From contig CAWFDX010000009.1 in assembly GCA_963814645.1 (NCBI GenBank), forward strand, positions 1 to 64,000: 64,000 nt of DNA, in the 5' to 3' direction. Shown piece after piece: positions 53,621 to 61,533 of this stretch. The notes beneath the pieces are model-generated. The model saw only the letters and a program-made list of their open reading frames with translations. It was not told where the DNA came from and did not search any database. This DNA is from RYN-230 sp963814645 (lineage in GTDB: Bacteria; Actinomycetota; Actinomycetes; Streptosporangiales; Streptosporangiaceae). Both the position numbers and the translations under genes were made by a program. Position 1 is the stretch's first letter. Each line of letters starts with the position of its first letter.

Positions 53621-54625
53621 ATGACCGCGCCAGCTGCCACATCCGCCAAGAACGCGGCCCCGCCGGGCCTGCGCCGCTCAGGCAGATACGGTGACCGCCT
53701 GTTCCGCGGGGCGGTTTTCGGCGCGGCCGGGATCGTGCTGCTGGTGCTCCTGGGCACGGCGGCATTCCTGGTCGCGCAGGCCTGGCCCGCCCTGGCGCAC
53801 TACGGGTTCTTCAGCTTCCTGACCTCCGACCGTTGGGCCCCCTCGGACGCGACGCCGGCCAGCACGCATCCCAATCCCTACGGGATCCTGCAGTTCATCT
53901 ACGGCACCGCCATCACCTCGCTGATCGGCATGGTGATCGCGGTGCCCGTCTCGGTGGCGGTCGCGCTGTTCATCACCGAGATCGCCCCGGCCTGGCTGCG
54001 CAGGCCACTGTCATCGACGGTGGACCTGCTGGCCGCCATCCCGTCGGTCGTGTACGGGTTCTGGGGGATCTTCGCGCTGATACCGGCGCTGCACCCCATA
54101 GTGAGCTTCCTGATTTCCACGCTGGGGGCGATCCCGGTTATTGGGGCTGTCTTCGCCGGCCCGTTCTTCGGGGTGTCCTACTTCACCGCCGGCGTGATCC
54201 TGGCGATCATGGTCTTGCCGATCATCACCGCGATCAGCCGGGAGGTATTCGCCACCACCCCAGCCGACGAGAAAGAGGCCGCCCTGGCCCTGGGCATGAC
54301 GCGGTGGGAGATGCTTCGCACGGCGGTGCTGCCCCGGTCACGGTCGGGGATCGCCGGGGCGTCGATTCTCGGTCTGGGCCGGGCGCTGGGCGAGACCATC
54401 GCGGTCACCATGGTCATCGGCAACAGCGTGCTGTCCATCACGGCATCCATCTTCGGGCAGGGCGCCACCATGTCCTCCGTCATCGCCAACGAATTCACCG
54501 AGGCCACCGAGCCGTTCCACCTGTCCTCGCTGTTCGTGGTGGCGTTCTGGCTGCTGGTCATCGCCCTGGTCGTCAACGTCGCGGGCAAGCTGGTGGTCCG
54601 CCGGACCCGAGAGGACATCGCCTGA
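53621..54625 (+). CDS. pstC: Phosphate ABC transporter permease PstC
   Basis: 334 residues, six membrane helices. The N-terminus is GDRLFRGAVFGAAGIVLLVLLGTAAFLVAQAWPAL. The EAA loop is EKEAALALGMTRWEMLRTAVLPRSRSGI followed by LGRALGETIAVTMVIGNS. The stop shares its last base with the pstA start (TGATG), giving tight coupling. It forms the PstCA channel with PstB. Confidence 0.9.
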   Translation: MTAPAATSAKNAAPPGLRRSGRYGDRLFRGAVFGAAGIVLLVLLGTAAFLVAQAWPALAHYGFFSFLTSDRWAPSDATPASTHPNPYGILQFIYGTAITSLIGMVIAVPVSVAVALFITEIAPAWLRRPLSSTVDLLAAIPSVVYGFWGIFALIPALHPIVSFLISTLGAIPVIGAVFAGPFFGVSYFTAGVILAIMVLPIITAISREVFATTPADEKEAALALGMTRWEMLRTAVLPRSRSGIAGASILGLGRALGETIAVTMVIGNSVLSITASIFGQGATMSSVIANEFTEATEPFHLSSLFVVAFWLLVIALVVNVAGKLVVRRTREDIA

Positions 54626-55530
54626 TGGCCGCCCCACCGGTGAGCCCGCACGCACCTGAGGCGTCCCGTTTCGGCGCCGGCGGTTCGGGCCTGCCCGCGC
54701 GGCACGTGCGTGACCGGGTCATGACCGTGCTGCTCGCGGTGGTGATGGCGGTCACCCTGGCCGTGCTGGCCTGGGTGCTCGTCTACGTAGCCGCGAAGGG
54801 CCTGAAGTACCTCGGGCCCAGCTTCTTCACCGAGACGCCACCCGGGAACCCGGCCGCGGCCGGCGGCGGGTACGCCAACGGCATCGTCGGCAGCTTCATC
54901 ATCGTCGGTATCGCCACGTTGATCTCCGTGCCGGTCGGGATCGCGGCGGCCATCGCGATCGTCGAGTACGGCGGCCGGTTCGCCGCCGCCACCAGCTTTG
55001 TCACCGACGTGCTGGTTGGCGTTCCGAGCATCGTCACGGGGGCGTTCGTCTACGCGCTGTGGGTGACCCGGTTCGGGTACTCCGGCCTGGCCGGGTCCAT
55101 CGCCCTGGCCATCGTCATGCTGCCGCTGATCATCCGGGCCACGGCGGAGATGCTGCGCCTGGTCCATGTCACCTTGCGCGAGGCGTCATCCGCGCTCGGG
55201 GTCAGCCGGGCCCGCACGATCGTGTCAGTGGTGCTGCCCAGCGCGCTGCCGGGCATCACCACTGGCGTGATGCTGGCCGTGGCCCGGGCCATGGGCGAGA
55301 CCGCCCCGCTGCTGCTCACCGCCCTCGGTAACAACCTGTTCATGGTGACCAACCCCACACAGCGGATGTCCACCTTGTCCCTGCAGATCTTCAGTGATGC
55401 CATCACCGGCTTCCAGGCCGCCCAGGCCCGCGCCTGGGCCGGTGCGCTCACCCTGATCCTCATCGTGCTGATCCTCTACATCGCCGCCCGGCTCATCGGC
55501 CGGCGGCTGACCGTCACCGCAAGGAGCTGA
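54625..55530 (+). CDS. pstA: Phosphate ABC transporter permease PstA
   Basis: 301 residues from the ATG at 54625. Membrane helices begin at VMTVLLAVVMAVTLAVLAWVL. Family markers are GPSFFTETPPGNPAAAGGGYANGIVGS, DVLVGVPSIVTGAFVYALWV and the EAA loop REASSALGVSRARTIVSVVLPSALPGI, followed by ARAMGETAPLLLTALG. It pairs with PstC and lies 6 bp before pstB. Confidence 0.9.
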   Translation: MAAPPVSPHAPEASRFGAGGSGLPARHVRDRVMTVLLAVVMAVTLAVLAWVLVYVAAKGLKYLGPSFFTETPPGNPAAAGGGYANGIVGSFIIVGIATLISVPVGIAAAIAIVEYGGRFAAATSFVTDVLVGVPSIVTGAFVYALWVTRFGYSGLAGSIALAIVMLPLIIRATAEMLRLVHVTLREASSALGVSRARTIVSVVLPSALPGITTGVMLAVARAMGETAPLLLTALGNNLFMVTNPTQRMSTLSLQIFSDAITGFQAAQARAWAGALTLILIVLILYIAARLIGRRLTVTARS

Positions 55531-55536
55531 CACCTC

Positions 55537-56421
55537 ATGAGCCTCACTGACCCGGCCGGGCCTGAGCCTCCCGCCGTCCCTCACGTGGCCGCCCCTGACG
55601 TGGCCGCCACGACGGGCACGCCCGCACAGCTGGGCGGCGTGGCTGGCCGGGTCGAGGTGTCCGGCCTCACCGCCAGCTACCGCAGCCACACCGCCGTGAC
55701 CGACGTCAACATCACGATGGAGCCCGGGAAAGTCACCGCGCTCATCGGGCCGTCGGGATGCGGCAAGTCCACCGTACTGCGGTGCATCAACGGGCTGCAC
55801 ATGACCGTGCCCGGCGCCTCGGTGACCGGCTCCGTATGCCTGGACGACACCGACATCTACAGCCGTGACGTGGACCTCGTCGCCGTCCGCCGGCACGTGG
55901 GCATGGTCTTCCAGCGCCCCAACCCGTTCCCCACCATGTCCATCGCGCAAAACGTCACCGCTGGACTGCGGTTCGGCCCCCGGTCCCAGCGCCGCGCGGT
56001 GCGGCTGGAGGAGGTCGTGGAGCGGTCGCTACAGCAGGCGGGACTGTGGGAAGAGGTCAAAAACCGGCTGGACAAACCAGGCGGGAGCCTGTCCGGCGGG
56101 CAGCAGCAGCGGCTGTGCATCGCCCGCAGCCTCGCCGTCCAGCCCCAGGTCCTGCTGATGGACGAGCCCTGCTCCGCCCTCGACCCGGTATCCACGCTAG
56201 TCATCGAGGGCCTGATCAACGACCTCAAGGCCAATTACACGATCGTCATCGTGACCCACAACATGCAGCAGGCTGAACGGGTCTCCGACGTGACCGCGTT
56301 CATGACGGTCAGCGGCCCAAGCGAGCCGGGACGGCTCGTGGAGGTCGCATCCACCAGGGAACTGTTCAGCAGCCCGGCCGAGAAGGCCACCGTCAACTAC
56401 ATCACCGGGAAGGTCGGCTGA
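55537..56421 (+). CDS. pstB: Phosphate ABC transporter ATPase PstB
   Basis: 294 residues with a 35-residue N-terminal extension rich in Pro/Ala before the ATPase. Walker A GPSGCGKST (71-79), Q-loop VGMVFQRPNPFP, signature LSGGQQQRLCIARS, Walker B VLLMDEPCSALDP, and the switch His in IVTHNMQQAERVSD. It ends with KVG. No PhoU is encoded after it; a GntR-like regulator follows 12 bp later. Confidence 0.9.
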   Translation: MSLTDPAGPEPPAVPHVAAPDVAATTGTPAQLGGVAGRVEVSGLTASYRSHTAVTDVNITMEPGKVTALIGPSGCGKSTVLRCINGLHMTVPGASVTGSVCLDDTDIYSRDVDLVAVRRHVGMVFQRPNPFPTMSIAQNVTAGLRFGPRSQRRAVRLEEVVERSLQQAGLWEEVKNRLDKPGGSLSGGQQQRLCIARSLAVQPQVLLMDEPCSALDPVSTLVIEGLINDLKANYTIVIVTHNMQQAERVSDVTAFMTVSGPSEPGRLVEVASTRELFSSPAEKATVNYITGKVG

Positions 56422-56433
56422 CAGCTGAGCACC

Positions 56434-57198
56434 ATGCAGCAAGCGATAGAGGGAGACACTGCCCCCGGGGCGGCCGGTCCTGTCCGGCCGCCCGTTGCGA
56501 TGCTCGCCGACCGGATCGCCGCTGCACTCGTGCACCACGAACCAGGCTGGCGGCTGCCCCGCGCAACCACTTTGGCGCGGCGCCACAACGTGCCTATCAC
56601 CGCCATCGACGCCGCGATCGATGCCCTGTCGGCACGGCATCTGGTGCGGCGCCTGCCCGACGGGCAGGTCTACCGCGCCAGCCCAGCCGAATGCCTGATC
56701 ACTCTGGAAAGACTGCCCGGCCTCGGCACCTGTATCGACCCGATGGGCAACTCCGTCACCCTCCAGCACCGGCACCTCGCGCTGCGGCGGCCACCTGAGG
56801 ACATCAGCCAGGTCCTCAGGCTGGCCCCAGGCGAAGCGGTCAACGTGATCCAGTGCCTGTGGACCGTCAACGGTGACCCAGCCGCCCTCACCACCACCTA
56901 CCTGCCCGCCGCCAGCCAGGGCCAGGTCCCTGCCACGCTGGACTCGGCGCTCACCATGGGCCCGGTCACGCGACCGCCGGAGAGCCCCCTTATGCGCACG
57001 GTCGGTATGTGCCTCCAAGTTGAGTTGCCATCGTCATCAGCTGCCCGCAGACTCCGGCTCCGGCCAGGAGACACGGTCTTCAGCGTCACGGTCAGTTTTG
57101 GCGGGCCTGACGGGATCCCCAGCGCCGTGGCCACAGCCCTGCTCCGTCCCGGCTTCTTCCGGCTTGTAGTCCAGGCCAGCCAAGATGATGCCCCCTAG
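56434..57198 (+). CDS. GntR-family regulator with UTRA-like domain
   Basis: 254 residues. A divergent GntR winged helix (MLADRIAAALVHHEPGWRLPRATTLARRHNVPITAIDAAIDALSARHLVRRLPDGQVYRA) is followed by a UTRA/HutC-like ligand domain (TLQHRHLALRRPPEDISQVLRLAPGEAVNVIQCLWTVNGDPAALTTTYLPA). It is 12 bp after pstB and is probably its operon partner, taking the place of PhoU or sensing a phosphate- or arsenic-related ligand. The ligand cannot be inferred from sequence. Confidence 0.75.
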   Translation: MQQAIEGDTAPGAAGPVRPPVAMLADRIAAALVHHEPGWRLPRATTLARRHNVPITAIDAAIDALSARHLVRRLPDGQVYRASPAECLITLERLPGLGTCIDPMGNSVTLQHRHLALRRPPEDISQVLRLAPGEAVNVIQCLWTVNGDPAALTTTYLPAASQGQVPATLDSALTMGPVTRPPESPLMRTVGMCLQVELPSSSAARRLRLRPGDTVFSVTVSFGGPDGIPSAVATALLRPGFFRLVVQASQDDAP

Positions 57199-57312
57199 CC
57201 AGCCCACCCCAGGAGCGATAGCCGTGGGCTCAGCACGCAGTCAGACCAGACGCAGCTCTGGGCACCCCGCCGCCCCGGGGGCAGGCCGTGTTCATGGACA
57301 GCCAGTTCGGGA

Positions 57313-57353
57313 GCGGCGTGGCCCTATCACAGGGCGGCGTGCCCCATCACAGG
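57313..57353. promoter_or_regulatory. Tandem direct repeat before the winged-helix gene
   Basis: gcggcgtggccctatcacagg (57313-57333) is followed at once by gcggcgtgccccatcacagg, one base shorter with one base change. Direct repeats with a 21-bp step just upstream of the start at 57366 suit binding of an OmpR-type winged-helix dimer, possibly the gene product itself. Confidence 0.5.
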
Positions 57354-57365
57354 AAGGATGGCCCG

Positions 57366-57758
57366 ATGACCATGACCAGCGCTGGTGAGCGGCCGCCATA
57401 TGAAACAGTGCTGCCTGCGACCATCGGCCACCTGCGGCTGCTGCAGGTCAACGGGGTAGGCATCGACCTGGACGGCCACCGGGTCTTCGTCGACGGCAGC
57501 GAGATACAACTGCCCCGCAAAGAGTTCGACCTGCTGCACATCCTGCTCCAGAACGCCGGCCGCGTCGTCAGCCGCCGCGAACTGCTGGACGCCGTCTGGG
57601 GCGCCGGCTACGCCGACGTCAACAAGACTCTCGATGTGCATGTAAGACGGGTTCGCCGCAAACTCGGCCCCCAGGCCGCCAGCTCACGCATCCGCACAGT
57701 CCGTGGCTTCGGCTACGTCTTCGACGTCGAAGCTGGCCAGATAAGCAGCGACAGCTGA
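57366..57758 (+). CDS. Orphan OmpR/PhoB-type winged-helix protein without receiver
   Basis: 130 residues from the ATG at 57366 (aggaagg upstream); the frame is open from 57288. Only the effector domain is present: GIDLDGHRVFVDGSEIQLPRKEFDLLHILLQNAGRVVSRRELLDAVWGAGYADVNKTLDVHVRRVRRKLG and IRTVRGFGYVFDV. There is no CheY-like receiver, so it cannot be phosphorylated as a normal response regulator. It resembles the DNA-binding half of RegX3/PhoP and might bind the same PHO-type direct repeats and modulate the phosphate genes beside it. Convergent with an arsR (3 bp between stops). Confidence 0.8.
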   Translation: MTMTSAGERPPYETVLPATIGHLRLLQVNGVGIDLDGHRVFVDGSEIQLPRKEFDLLHILLQNAGRVVSRRELLDAVWGAGYADVNKTLDVHVRRVRRKLGPQAASSRIRTVRGFGYVFDVEAGQISSDS

Positions 57759-57761
57759 AGC

Positions 57762-58178
57762 TCAGCGCAGCAGATCGCCCACACTGTCCAGAGCCCCCGG
57801 GACCAGGGCGTACCACATCCACGTCCCGCGGCGCTCCCTGACCACCACGCCTGCTTCCATCAGGACCCGCAGATGATGGCTCACCGTCGGCTGCCGCAGC
57901 CCGAGCGGCTCGGTCAGGTCACACACGCACGCTTCGCCCTCCGGTGATGCCTTGATCAGGCTGATCAGCTGCAGCCGGGTGGGGTCCGCTACCGCCTTCA
58001 GCAGCCGGGCCAGGTCCTCAGCCTGCTCCCGCACCAGCGGCGCGGACAGCGACAACGGCACGCACTCCCGCTGGCTGGCCTGCCCATCCCTGGCCCCCGT
58101 CCCGGACTGGGTGGCTGCGAAGCTGGTCACGCCCCAACCGTACGTGACCTGCGCGCACGTCTCCCGTGCAGGAAGCAA
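57762..58178 (-). CDS. arsR: ArsR-family arsenic repressor, copy 1
   Basis: 138 residues. Winged-helix with the arsenic-binding third helix CVC: LARLLKAVADPTRLQLISLI, then GEACVCDLTEPLGLRQPTVSHHLRVLMEAGVV, RRGTWMWYALV. The extended N-terminus is of uncertain start (several internal candidates). A PHO box lies 24 bp upstream of the start at 58202-58223, which may place this repressor under phosphate control. Confidence 0.85.
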   Translation of the reverse strand: MLPARETCAQVTYGWGVTSFAATQSGTGARDGQASQRECVPLSLSAPLVREQAEDLARLLKAVADPTRLQLISLIKASPEGEACVCDLTEPLGLRQPTVSHHLRVLMEAGVVVRERRGTWMWYALVPGALDSVGDLLR

Positions 58179-58201
58179 AGCACTGCCGATAGTCCGCGAC
58201 T

Positions 58202-58223
58202 GTTCACCTTTAGTTCACTTTTA
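58202..58223 (+). promoter_or_regulatory. PHO box in the arsenic island
   Basis: Two consecutive 11-bp repeats, GTTCACCTTTA and GTTCACTTTTA, differ at one position and match the streptomycete PhoP consensus well. It lies between arsR copy 1 (start 58178, leftward) and the arsR copy 2 stop (58298), so it most plausibly acts on arsR copy 1. Confidence 0.75.
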
Positions 58224-58297
58224 GGCCACATTCGCCAGGAGACCCGGCCGGCGCACCTAAGCCACTTCGGCGCTGGCCAGCGAGCCATGGGAGGCAC

Positions 58298-58711
58298 TCA
58301 CCCAGCTGGGTAACCGATCAGGGCACCAAGGCTGGCCAGCGCCTGGTTGCGCGCCCGGTAGTACACCCAGACACCGCGCTTCTCCCGGTCCAGCAGGCCT
58401 TCCTCGTGCAGCACCTTGAGATGGTGGCTGATCGTCGGCTGGGACAGGTCGAAGGCCCCGGCAAGATCGCACACGCAGGCCTCACCGCCCGGATGCGAGG
58501 CCACCAGTGACATCAGCCGCAGCCTGACCGGATCACCCAGTGCTTTGAGCAGCGGCGCGACATGCTCGGCCTGCTCAGGCGAGAGCGGCCCTTGCGACAG
58601 CGGCGCGCAGCAGACCTGCGCATCGGCCTGGCCGCCGGGCTGGGCGGGCTGCCCGGGCGCGCAGCAATCCCCGTTTGGGGCCGAGGGCAGTACGATAAGA
58701 GACTTCGACAC
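58298..58711 (-). CDS. arsR: ArsR-family arsenic repressor, copy 2
   Basis: 137 residues from GTG 58711; in-frame ATG codons further upstream would run into the divergent arsI gene and its operator. Two Cys pairs in the N-terminus (GDCCAPG, QVCCAPL) precede the winged helix: LKALGDPVRLRLMSLV, GEACVCDLAGAFDLSQPTISHHLKVLHEEGLL, RGVWVYYR. The ACVCDL motif binds As(III). Divergent from arsI across an 88-bp region containing ArsR-like boxes. Confidence 0.85.
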   Translation of the reverse strand: MSKSLIVLPSAPNGDCCAPGQPAQPGGQADAQVCCAPLSQGPLSPEQAEHVAPLLKALGDPVRLRLMSLVASHPGGEACVCDLAGAFDLSQPTISHHLKVLHEEGLLDREKRGVWVYYRARNQALASLGALIGYPAG

Positions 58712-58799
58712 ACGCCTATATTGACATAGTCCGATGTCTTGCGGCAAGCTCAGCAGCGAAACGGACATAGACGTACATCGATATCTTGGAGGATTTGCC
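58712..58799. promoter_or_regulatory. arsR-arsI divergent operator region
   Basis: It contains tattgacatag and a later ggacatagacgtacatcgatat, resembling the ATTGACATA-type half sites of actinomycete ArsR boxes, plus the arsI ribosome site (ggagg). Both genes are probably derepressed together by arsenite or methylarsenite. Confidence 0.55.
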
Positions 58800-59267
58800 A
58801 TGCCGCGCCGCCTGCAGCTCGCGCTCAACGTCAACGACATCGACGAAGCAGTCACGTTCTACACCCGGCTGTTCGGCACCGAGCCGGCCAAGCGCCGCCC
58901 CGGGTACGCGAACTTCGCCATCGCCGAGCCCCCGCTCAAGCTGGTCCTGCTGGAGAATCCAGGCCAGGGCGGCAGCCTCAACCACCTCGGCGTGGAGGTG
59001 CCCGACACGGACACCGTCGAATCCGAGCAGGCCCGGCTGGCCGAAGCCGGGCTGGCCGCGGTCGAGGAGCGCGACACCACCTGCTGCTACGCCAAGCAGG
59101 ACAAGTTCTGGGTCCAGGGCACCCCCGACGGCGAGTCCTGGGAGATCTACACGGTGCTGGCCGACAGCCAGACCTTCTATGCCGAAGACCCGGAGGCTGC
59201 AGCCTGCTGCGGCACCGACACCAGCCAGCAGGGCGAACCGGCCGCATCCGCCGGCGCCTGCTGCTAG
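58800..59267 (+). CDS. arsI: ArsI C-As lyase (VOC family)
   Basis: 155 residues from the ATG at 58800 (ggagg upstream). Vicinal-oxygen-chelate fold: LQLALNVNDIDEAVTFYTRLFG, SLNHLGVEV with His62, EIYTVLAD with Glu115. The substrate-binding vicinal pair Cys95-Cys96 lies in TTCCYAKQDKFWV, as in known ArsI enzymes. The C-terminus has two more CC pairs (AACCGTD, GACC). ArsI cleaves the C-As bond of trivalent methyl- and aryl-arsenicals to arsenite with Fe(II) and O2. Confidence 0.9.
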   Translation: MPRRLQLALNVNDIDEAVTFYTRLFGTEPAKRRPGYANFAIAEPPLKLVLLENPGQGGSLNHLGVEVPDTDTVESEQARLAEAGLAAVEERDTTCCYAKQDKFWVQGTPDGESWEIYTVLADSQTFYAEDPEAAACCGTDTSQQGEPAASAGACC

Positions 59268-59290
59268 CCAGCGCGTAGCCCCAGGCATCA

Positions 59291-59326
59291 CCACTGGGCC
59301 CGGCGCTTAACCGCCGGGCCCAGTGG
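59291..59326. terminator. Bidirectional terminator between arsI and arsR copy 3
   Basis: Perfect 15-bp arms, ccactgggcccggcg and cgccgggcccagtgg, with a 6-nt loop, between convergent stops at 59267 and 59356. Confidence 0.85.
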
Positions 59327-59355
59327 TCTGTATCCGGAGCCGACCATCGGGAGGC

Positions 59356-59733
59356 CTATGGTTTGGGCGGAGCAAGCAGGGCAGCCATCCGCTCCAGTGC
59401 GTCAGGGACGAGCCAGTAGTAGACCCAGGTACCGCGCCGCTCGCAGTCGATGATCCCGGCTTCGCGCAGGATCTTCAGATGGTGGCTGATCGTTGGCTGG
59501 GTGAGATCGAACGGGGCACTGAGGTCGCACACACAAGCCTCCCCGCCCTGATGCGCGCCGATCAGGGAAACCAGTCGCAGCCGCACCGGGTCCCCGAGAG
59601 CCCTGAACACCTGAGCCATCCCGGCCGCTGCTTCCTCCCCCAGCGCTTCACCGACTAGCGGCGGGGAACATGCCCCGGAGATGACGGCCGGGCCCCTCGC
59701 ATCCCGGATATCCCGTCCGGCTTGCATCGACAT
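59356..59733 (-). CDS. arsR: ArsR-family arsenic repressor, copy 3
   Basis: 125 residues from the ATG at 59733; the open frame extends further upstream into the divergent aquaporin promoter. Winged helix: VFRALGDPVRLRLVSLIGAHQGGEACVCDL, APFDLTQPTISHHLKILREAGIIDCERRGTWVYYW. It is very similar to copy 2 in the DNA-binding and metal-binding parts, suggesting duplication. It probably controls the divergent aquaporin gene through the palindrome at 59785-59800. Confidence 0.85.
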   Translation of the reverse strand: MSMQAGRDIRDARGPAVISGACSPPLVGEALGEEAAAGMAQVFRALGDPVRLRLVSLIGAHQGGEACVCDLSAPFDLTQPTISHHLKILREAGIIDCERRGTWVYYWLVPDALERMAALLAPPKP

Positions 59734-59784
59734 TCCTCTATCTTGACGGCGATCTATACAGGCTGGCAAGCTTGACCTGGTTGC

Positions 59785-59800
59785 ATTGACGTTCGTCAAT
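59785..59800. promoter_or_regulatory. ArsR-type palindrome before the aquaporin gene
   Basis: Arms attgacg and cgtcaat with a 2-nt centre, perfect. The ttgac half site recurs in the arsI and arsR-arsC promoters. An in-frame TTG at 59786 inside this palindrome is therefore unlikely to be the start of the next gene. Confidence 0.65.
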
Positions 59801-59866
59801 GAGGCGGAGGGCACACGCTGTGACAGGCATGGTGAGCTGCCAGAGCGTCCCTGGCCAGGCGGCCTG

Positions 59867-60664
59867 ATGGGCGAGGTGGCGCTGTGGCGGCGCCTGCTGG
59901 CCGAACTGCTGGGCAGCGCGTTCCTGGCCGCCATCGTGATCGGCTCCGGTATCGCCGCGCAGCGGCTGTCTCCCGGCGACACGGGCCTGGAACTGCTGGA
60001 GAACGCCGCGGCCACGGCGGCGGGGCTGTTCGCCATCATCTTGATGTTCGGCCCAGTCTCCGGCGCACATTTCAACCCAGTGGTGTCATTCGCCGACGCA
60101 GCGTTCGGCGGGCTGCGCTGGCGCGACGCCGCCGCCTACCTGCCCGCCCAGGTCGTCGGCTGCATCGCCGGGGCGGTGGCGGCCAACCTGATGTTCGCCC
60201 GGGCCGCGGTCAGCATCTCCACCAAGCACCGGGCCACGCCCGCGCACTTCCTGTCCGAAATCATCGCCACCCTGGGCCTGATCCTGGTGATCTTCGCCCT
60301 GGCCCGGTCCGGCCGCGCCGCCTCCGCCGCGGCAGCGGTCGGCGCCTACATCGGCGCGGCCTACTTCTTCACCTCCTCGACCAGCTTCGCCAACCCCGCC
60401 ATCACCATCGGCCGGATGTTCTCCGACACCTTCGCCGGGATCGCCCCCAGCTCCGCCCCGGCGTTCATCGCCGCCCAGATCATCGGCGGCGCCCTGGCTG
60501 TGCTGGTGATCAAGGCGCTGTATCCGCGCCTGACCCCCGCTCAGGCGGCCGACATCATCGTCCCCCACCACCAGTCCGCACGCGCCGCGCACGACGGCGC
60601 ACCTCCACCGGCCAGCCCGGCCGCCGGCCCGGACCAGCCGCACCAATCAGCTAACCGAACGTGA
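59867..60664 (+). CDS. aqpS: MIP-family aquaporin, AqpS-like
   Basis: 265 residues from the ATG at 59867, the first plausible start past the operator. Six helices and two half-helices with NPx motifs: SGAHFNPVVSFADAAFGG (NPV) and TSFANPAITIGRMFSDTFAG (NPA). Helices include LLAELLGSAFLAAIVIGSGIAA and AAFIAAQIIGGALAVLVIKAL-like FIAAQIIGGALAVLVIKAL. Pro/Ala/His tail in the cytoplasm. In several bacteria an aquaporin replaces ArsB: arsenate is reduced inside and arsenite leaves by diffusion. It sits before the arsenate-reductase fusion, consistent with this. No ArsB or Acr3 is present in the window. Confidence 0.85.
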   Translation: MGEVALWRRLLAELLGSAFLAAIVIGSGIAAQRLSPGDTGLELLENAAATAAGLFAIILMFGPVSGAHFNPVVSFADAAFGGLRWRDAAAYLPAQVVGCIAGAVAANLMFARAAVSISTKHRATPAHFLSEIIATLGLILVIFALARSGRAASAAAAVGAYIGAAYFFTSSTSFANPAITIGRMFSDTFAGIAPSSAPAFIAAQIIGGALAVLVIKALYPRLTPAQAADIIVPHHQSARAAHDGAPPPASPAAGPDQPHQSANRT

Positions 60665-60720
60665 ATCGGTAACCCGCCAGCCGGTGCATACCGAGGTGGC
60701 GGCTGACGGTGGGCTGGAGC

Positions 60721-61395
60721 CTAGGAGGCCGCCAGGCGCGGCGCGAAGCGTTCCACCCGGTGGACGAGTTGGGTCAGCGCCGCGTCGAAGCTGGCAGGAT
60801 CGCCGGCCGGGACCGGGTCTGGAACGGACCAGTGCACCGCGACAAGGTCGCCGAGTTCTTCGTAAGCCAGGTCGCAGACCGTGACGACAAGGTCGCCGTC
60901 GTGCTGGACCTCGGCGATGTGGCGGGGCCGTCGGCGGGGCAGCGACAGGCCGTGCCGTGCGGCCGCGTCGATAGCGCCCGGGTCGATCGCCGCCGCCGGA
61001 TGGGTGCCGGCTGAGGCCGCCGGGATGCCGCTGGCCCGGCGCCACAGCGCCGCGGCGAGATGCGAGCGGGCGGAGTTGGCGGTGCACACGAACAGCACCC
61101 GCCGTGCGGTCCGTGCGGCTGGCCCGGCCAGCGCGTCCAGCGTCCCGGGGATCAGCTGCAGGTAGCTGCGGCGGTGGTCGCCTTCGGACCGGCGGCGGGT
61201 GATGATCCCGGCCTGCTCCAGCACCCGGAGGTGGTGGGCGAGGAGGTTGGAGGGCATGGCCAGCATCGCGCCCAGCTGCTTCGGCGACGCGTCCCCGTCG
61301 CTGAGTACGTCGGTGATCCGCAGCCGGGCTGGGTCGGCTAGAGCCGCGTGCAGCGCGGCGCGCCTGGCCAGACTTTCGATTCTCTCGTCATCCAT
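60721..61395 (-). CDS. ArsR-arsenate reductase (LMW phosphatase) fusion
   Basis: 224 residues. Residues 1-85 form an ArsR-like winged helix (LHAALADPARLRITDVLSDG, QLGAMLAMPSNLLAHHLRVLEQAGIITRR) without the CVC motif. Residues 97-224 are a low-molecular-weight tyrosine phosphatase fold of the ArsC type: VLFVCTANSARSHLAAALW gives C104-x5-R110, later WSVPDPVPAG carries the catalytic Asp. Such fusions let the repressor and reductase be made as one polypeptide. Convergent with the aquaporin gene; its own start abuts a ttgact-rich operator. Confidence 0.9.
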   Translation of the reverse strand: MDDERIESLARRAALHAALADPARLRITDVLSDGDASPKQLGAMLAMPSNLLAHHLRVLEQAGIITRRRSEGDHRRSYLQLIPGTLDALAGPAARTARRVLFVCTANSARSHLAAALWRRASGIPAASAGTHPAAAIDPGAIDAAARHGLSLPRRRPRHIAEVQHDGDLVVTVCDLAYEELGDLVAVHWSVPDPVPAGDPASFDAALTQLVHRVERFAPRLAAS

Positions 61396-61420
61396 TGACT
61401 CAATCTTGACTGAGAGAGTT
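61396..61420. promoter_or_regulatory. Operator of the arsR-arsC fusion gene
   Basis: gactcaatcttgactgagag contains ctca ... tgag arms and a ttgact repeat directly upstream of the start codon. This position suits autorepression. Confidence 0.55.
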
Positions 61421-61533
61421 GCCGTGTGTCAAGGTGACGGTGTGACCAGAACCTAGGCCCAGGCACCGCTGCCCATCTGGGCTACGGGCGCTGTTTAGCG
61501 AACGGACGAGTCAACCCGAGAGGGGATCAGCCA

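Noticed and set aside
53833..54624. Forward frame upstream of pstA within pstC
   Set aside because: It is only the open extension of the pstA frame; pstA starts at 54625 by the TGATG overlap with pstC.
59786..59866. N-terminal extension of the aquaporin from TTG 59786
   Set aside because: The codons fall within a perfect ArsR-type palindrome and encode an unlikely polar leader; ATG 59867 precedes the first helix.
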